Below are positions 59,701 through 64,000 of a stretch of 64,000 bases of DNA, piece by piece. The notes under the pieces are model-generated. The model did no database searches. It was not told where the DNA came from and was given only the letters and a program-made list of their open reading frames with translations. Positions within the stretch are counted from its first letter, which is position 1. Every line of letters starts with the position of its first letter. Source of the stretch: Diploscapter coronatus (lineage: Eukaryota > Nematoda > Chromadorea > Rhabditida > Rhabditidae); NCBI GenBank assembly GCA_964036155.1, contig OZ038422.1, positions 53,901,201-53,965,200 of the forward strand, read 5' to 3'. A program made the position numbers and the translations under genes.

Positions 59701-61203
59701 ATTGAAGTTGGATCGTACTATTTTAATTCTATGAAGTTATTAGATAACTGAATAGATTCATAAAACCATAATTTACTTATTTTCGTCATTAAAATATTTG
59801 GTAATTTAGTCATTACGCAATTAGTTTATGGTATAATTTCTTGTCTGAATTATACACTCGATGCCAGAATTAGTAAAGCTGCAGGCTTCAGCTAATCAGT
59901 TCTCTGAAAAGTGTTCATCTCCGAACTGCACTCGTCAGACTGCAATTTCCTGCAATCAGATACGCAATTAATTGCCTGTCGATGGCGTATACTTTCTATT
60001 TTCCTCTTATTACTTACCTTATCTTCCGAGTTTATCTCTCAACGCTTCTTTTATTTCAGACGATTCGTATTTGCTTCTTCTCGAAATTTTAACCTTTTTT
60101 GTCTCCCACACTACAGATCATGCAGTTTATTCGATTTAAACGGGGATTTTTACGGAACGGATAGACCTGACGCGATCCTAGATTATCTTCCATATCCTAA
60201 AATTCGAATTTATCAGAATTTGCGAATAAGTTGTGAGTCCTTACGAATTTTATGCTTTGTTGATATTATCTATTATACTTTTGGTATTTTATAAACCCTC
60301 TTCTTCTGGCTTTTCTTATTTATCATAGAGCAGATTTAATAATTCAATACAAGATTCTTCATTCCATTCATTCTTCAAACAATAGAGAAATTTTTTGACG
60401 CAAGTCATATGTGTGTTAATCTAGAGATCTTTATTCTTACTTTGCATATGCACATAATTCTACAGTAAAATCTACATCATTCTCCAATGTTATCCACAAA
60501 GCCGAATAATTGACACACAAATGTAATATTCTAAGTCTGAATCATAGTAGTTTACGTCAAGACCAGAGTATGAATCAATGCAATGTTGCCTTTTCAAATG
60601 CTAGCGATACGGTAAATTCTCCACGTTATATTTATATGATATTCTTCTTGCACAACAATTAGTTTTTTGCAAATATTATTTTGCCAATTTCATCATTCTG
60701 TGTAGTTTGTTCAATTCGATGTTTTGATTGCATCATCTGAGTCCGAATGATAGGAGATTTCGTTTTTCTCTTCCTCCTCCTTCTGCGTTTCACCCATTTG
60801 ATTTGGTCCAAATTTCTTCCAACCCCAGCACGCCACCTACATGAATTTGTGAGTAGCGAACTCGAGGTTTCCAACTTCGTCCCTCTCATTTTTCACGATA
60901 TTTCGTCGAAAGAAGTCCATTTCCAAATGCTATGTTACGTAATCGGCTAAATGCAATCTGATAAAATGATAAAGTAGAATGAAAAAGTGATACAAAGTGA
61001 TTCTGATGCTATTTCCCACCTCCTATGCAACTATGTGTTCTGAGAATCATCGACCATTGCCCAAAACGAAATGAAATATCACATCATTTGCCCTGTCCTA
61101 TCATTAACTTACAATGATGACATAATTTTATCATCACCTTCATTAACTAATAATTATTGTTATTTTCAGACACGAAAAGCCCAGGCCACTCCGGTTTGGA
61201 TAA
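56750..61203 (+). CDS. flp-21: FMRFamide-like peptide precursor, flp-21-like
   Basis: Three exons, 56750-56822, 57991-58081 and 61170-61203, join exactly in phase into a 65-residue precursor. Residues 1 to about 19 are a signal peptide (MFWTTLPILLIVLTAVVEM). A short spacer includes LPGDYEMLAELLKFRRVSRS, predicted helical. The last exon, eleven codons long, reads ...HEKPRPLRFG then stop: a C-terminal PRPLRF followed by Gly, the amide donor. C. elegans FLP-21 is a single-copy peptide ending GPRPLRF-amide from a precursor of similar size and the same C-terminal position; it acts on the NPY-like receptor NPR-1 (family knowledge). Here the usual dibasic site before the peptide is replaced by EKHEK, so processing may occur after single Lys residues, giving HEKPRPLRF-amide or PRPLRF-amide. 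The identification rests on the hand-joined 3.1 kb intron. Tandem AATAAA-type signals lie at 61271-61287. Confidence 0.72.
58082..61169. other. Long intron of the flp-21-like gene
   Basis: About 3.1 kb with no exon, RNA gene or well-defined repeat recognised. It may contain neuronal enhancers, but nothing can be pinpointed from sequence alone. Confidence 0.4.
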
Positions 61204-61454
61204 CCATCGATTCGGTAGCCCTCAAATACCTTAACTAATCAGATGCAACTTTGATTTATCCGAAAATCGGAAAAATAAACAATAAAAGTCCTCGTTGTTT
61301 TCATCCCTCCTCACAATCGAAAGCATGCAGCTGGCTCGGAGAATGATGATGATAAATTATTTATAAATGGCAGAAGTAACAATGAATAAATACACGGAAA
61401 GGATCATTGAATTGTCTTCGTAAAGTGTATTTGTGCTGTTGATTCCATTTCGTA

Positions 61455-63949
61455 TTAAGGGTTCTTGGAGTAGACGGGCTGCTTGTTTTCATAGAAAACT
61501 GATTGAATTTCGCTGTTAAGACGAAGTTCTTCGACAGCCGAGCAGAGAGAGGCCAGGCAGCGACAACCACTGTACGAAATCGAGATGGACACGAAGATCT
61601 GCAAACTTGATTTTATTGTAAATAGATTGGCTGTGAATACTTTATTCTCAAAACATTCGAAATGAATATTTTCCTCTCGAACACTAGTCTGTTTTGGGAG
61701 GAAAGTAGTCACTTCAAATCATTGGAAAGAAGGTACTCACCGGGCATAATGATATGCATATACGGAAGTTGCATGCAAATGGAAATAATAATAAGATGAT
61801 GTACGTCACATCACATTCATAAAAATAAACTCGACAAAGCACTCTCGTTGAATGTGCATAATATTCTCAATTAGTAGTGTGTCCGCATGTTATCCCAGGA
61901 ACTGCGATCAAAACGTGAAGGAGCAAACCTGAACGAGACAGGCCACTGAAAGAGCCAAATCTAGCAGAAGAGGTTCGTTTAGAGAGATGAACACTGACGG
62001 ATTCAATTCGGGGAACGACATCGGAATTGTCGGAAATAGGCCTAAATGACGATCATCCTTCAACATTTTCTCGAGAACATGACAAACCCAAAACAAAGGG
62101 AACAGGTCCAAGAAGAATGTTGACTGTCGTCCAAAGGAAACAAATCGCGGCTGCTGTAAAATTTTAAATTGATGGAAAATTTATAATTTTAATTCATAAT
62201 CTACTAACAATAAAGTTCAGTTACAAAGTTGATCTTCATTGCCTAACTTCTCTATGATTCGCTCAAAAATTCTAAGACAATCTAGCTTAGTGAAAGAATA
62301 AAACTATGATTTTCTATTTTATCGTAACGAAGACTGAGACCATTTTATCAAGAGAAGCAATTTAAAAAAAAAATACCTGTAAAATTAGCGGTCTTCGCTG
62401 CGAATAGACCACTGAAAGCTGCTAGCAAGCACATCACTGCATATACCAATTCAATGCCAATCGCCCATTTGGCGCCTTGCAACATTCGAGCAGCCCCAAG
62501 GGCGAATATAGTCAGAGATGACAATACCTAAAAGTATATCAAATCGAATGTTAATTAACCTTGGAAGTTAGAGAATTTTCATAATAAATCGGAAATGTTT
62601 AGCCTGTAGGTGATAACTTTGAAATTGTTAAAGATTTCCAAAATAGAAGTAAAAATCGCCCAGCTTTTCAATGGTGTCTTTTGTCAATTTATTTGCGCAT
62701 CCCTGCGAAAGTTTACGTAAATTCAAGCGTAAGCGAAAGTTATCCTTCTAATATTGTACAAATTCGCAATTAGGTATTTCTAAAATTCAACAAGTCATTT
62801 TGCACGCAACTAGATGACATCATATTTTTATATAACGACATTAAATTGTGTTTTAATAAAACTAACAGCCATGCTGCATCTCGTGCTGACTGCAGTCCAA
62901 TCAACGAGCGGTTTGGGCGGCTGTTGAACCGCCAAAATTGGAGCTGGAGGAATTGGCTCAAAACAGGGCACAGGCAAATGATTGTTGTTGAGAGAAATCG
63001 GCATTCCTGATGCATATGAGGGTGTGTTGCTCATTCTCTAAAATAATTTAAACTTCTTATGTTTCAGTATCTTTAATTCTTCATGAACGATAATATTGGA
63101 ATACCTCAGGTCATAAAAAGAAGAATTGTTTTTTCTTCAATAAAACGCGATTTTACGAGTTTTGTAGTTTGTACATTCATGAAGATCAGATTTGTAAGGA
63201 TCAGTTTTACCCTAGCAGCCAATGTCGCCTCGAGTTGCTTGATACTCAATTCATCAGGTCTCGGCAGAGTCGTGTATGAGGGATATCTGTCGTGTATTTG
63301 TACTCCATGCACTGAATTGTGTCATAAGTTTTCTTTTTATCATTCCCTAATCAATTACTGTTTGGATGATACGGGTTGTTGTATGCGATGGCAGGCATTG
63401 CGGAAGCAGGTCGAGATAGGGAGGGTACTAAACGAATTGCGAAACTCATAATCTGAGGAAGTGAATCAGGAATTCAGGGATTTAGCTCAGATTCGGTTAA
63501 GATTCAAGATGTGATGAGATATTCATGTAGCATTTGCATGTCTCCCTGTCATGCCCTGTCTACTCACATCTTCCCCAGGTTAGCTTTTGCTCTTTCTGCA
63601 TCGGAGGGCGGACGAGTGTCTGATGGGCTGTTTTGGGGGTCGACTGGCTGACTGGAGGGGCTGAAAGAAATAATTAGGAAAAGGTTCGCACAAATCAATA
63701 ATGATGGCCCGAAATAAGTTTCAACAGAGTTCATTAAAGTCTCCTAATCAAGACTTTGACTTCTCCATATCATAAAATTAGCCTAACTACTCAATATGTG
63801 AAGACAATTGATTGTTTGTGGATCTTTCCTGAGTTATTTCAACGGATGAGATGATAAAAGGATTTGATTGATTGGATAAAGGTATGACGAAATACCGAAG
63901 ACGAAGGGGTTGTTCCTGGAAGAGGGCAGAATATCGCTGTAGCCATCTC
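61455..63949 (-). CDS. Unrecognised multi-pass membrane protein, 3' part (runs off the window)
   Basis: Minus-strand exons: 63949-63896, 63660-63568, 63311-63211, 63037-62867, 62527-62377, 62153-62088, 62041-61929, 61598-61455. All phases close; the first exon seen starts in mid-codon, so at least one more exon lies past 64000. The first half is cytoplasmic-type: SSRNNPFVF, Pro-rich stretches, a short helical piece (DELSIKQLEATLAAR) and VPCFEPIPPAPILAVQQPPK. Then come about four hydrophobic segments: MAVLSSLTIFALGAARML, IGIELVYAVMCLLAAFSGLF, AAAICFLWTTVNILLGPVPF and LDLALSVACLVQIFVSISIS. A Cys-rich turn (GCRCLASLCS) and the C-terminus YENKQPVYSKNP follow. The NPF motif recalls SCAMP and other trafficking proteins, but the rest does not match SCAMP. 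A tetraspan (MS4A/TMEM-like) topology is the best description; function unknown. The 46-base intron at 62042-62087 is among the shortest in the window. Confidence 0.68.
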
Positions 63950-64000
63950 CTAAAACAATCGGAGATTTCCAATTCAAATTTAGTCTCTTTCTTACTCTGC

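Noticed and set aside
61455..63949. Identification as SCAMP because of the NPF motif and four hydrophobic segments
   Set aside because: The SCAMP hallmark segments between the membrane helices are absent, and the loops and C-terminus differ.

Overview
This window looks like nuclear DNA from a nematode. Reasons: AT-rich sequence with many small exons; compact introns down to 46 bases; 3' splice sites of the TTTCAG/TTTTAG type; several start codons sitting a few bases after an acceptor-like site, as expected with spliced-leader trans-splicing; a nematode-type FMRFamide-like peptide gene (flp-21-like); and Tc1- and hAT-type transposons. There is no bacterial, viral or CRISPR signature. I joined exons by hand from splice signals and reading phase. 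Genes whose phases close exactly over all exons are the most reliable.

Layout. 0.36-2.26 kb (+): the last five exons of an unidentified protein ending in a PDZ-ligand-like Thr-Tyr-Val. 2.7-4.6 kb (-): a neuropeptide-precursor-like gene with an LDL-receptor class A module, resembling arthropod prohormone-4, with a Tc1-type MITE in an intron. 8.65-10.29 kb (-): a coiled-coil protein with Cys/His zinc-knuckle-like motifs. 10.8-17.7 kb (+): an unusually AT-rich island with a seven-transmembrane chemoreceptor-like gene and a PHYHIP-like gene (fibronectin-III-like region plus PHYHIP C-terminal domain). A tRNA-derived SINE, a hAT-type MITE and a decayed Tc1 transposon (17.98-19.39 kb) surround them. 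21.3-33.0 kb (-): a complete OXR1/LMD-3-like gene (LysM, GRAM, amphipathic repeat region, TLDc). 36.8-43.5 kb (+): a BRICHOS-type single-pass membrane protein with a long Gln/Asn/Ser/Gly-rich tail, divergent from the OXR1 gene across 3.8 kb. 45.06-56.27 kb (+): a complete 24-exon gene for the spliceosomal DEAH helicase DHX8/MOG-5. One intron of it holds a foldback element of about 2 kb. 56.75-61.2 kb (+): a three-exon gene for a 65-residue precursor ending in PRPLRF-Gly-stop, which I read as flp-21-like. 61.45-63.95 kb (-): the 3' part of an unrecognised multi-pass membrane protein, running off the window.

The genes do not form one pathway. DHX8 (mRNA release from the spliceosome) and OXR1 (oxidative-stress protection) are housekeeping. 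The two peptide-precursor genes and the chemoreceptor belong to neural signalling. The most interesting items are the flp-21-like peptide with no dibasic site before it, the synuclein/LEA-like amphipathic segment inside the OXR1 protein, the AT-rich island, and the large foldback element in the helicase gene.
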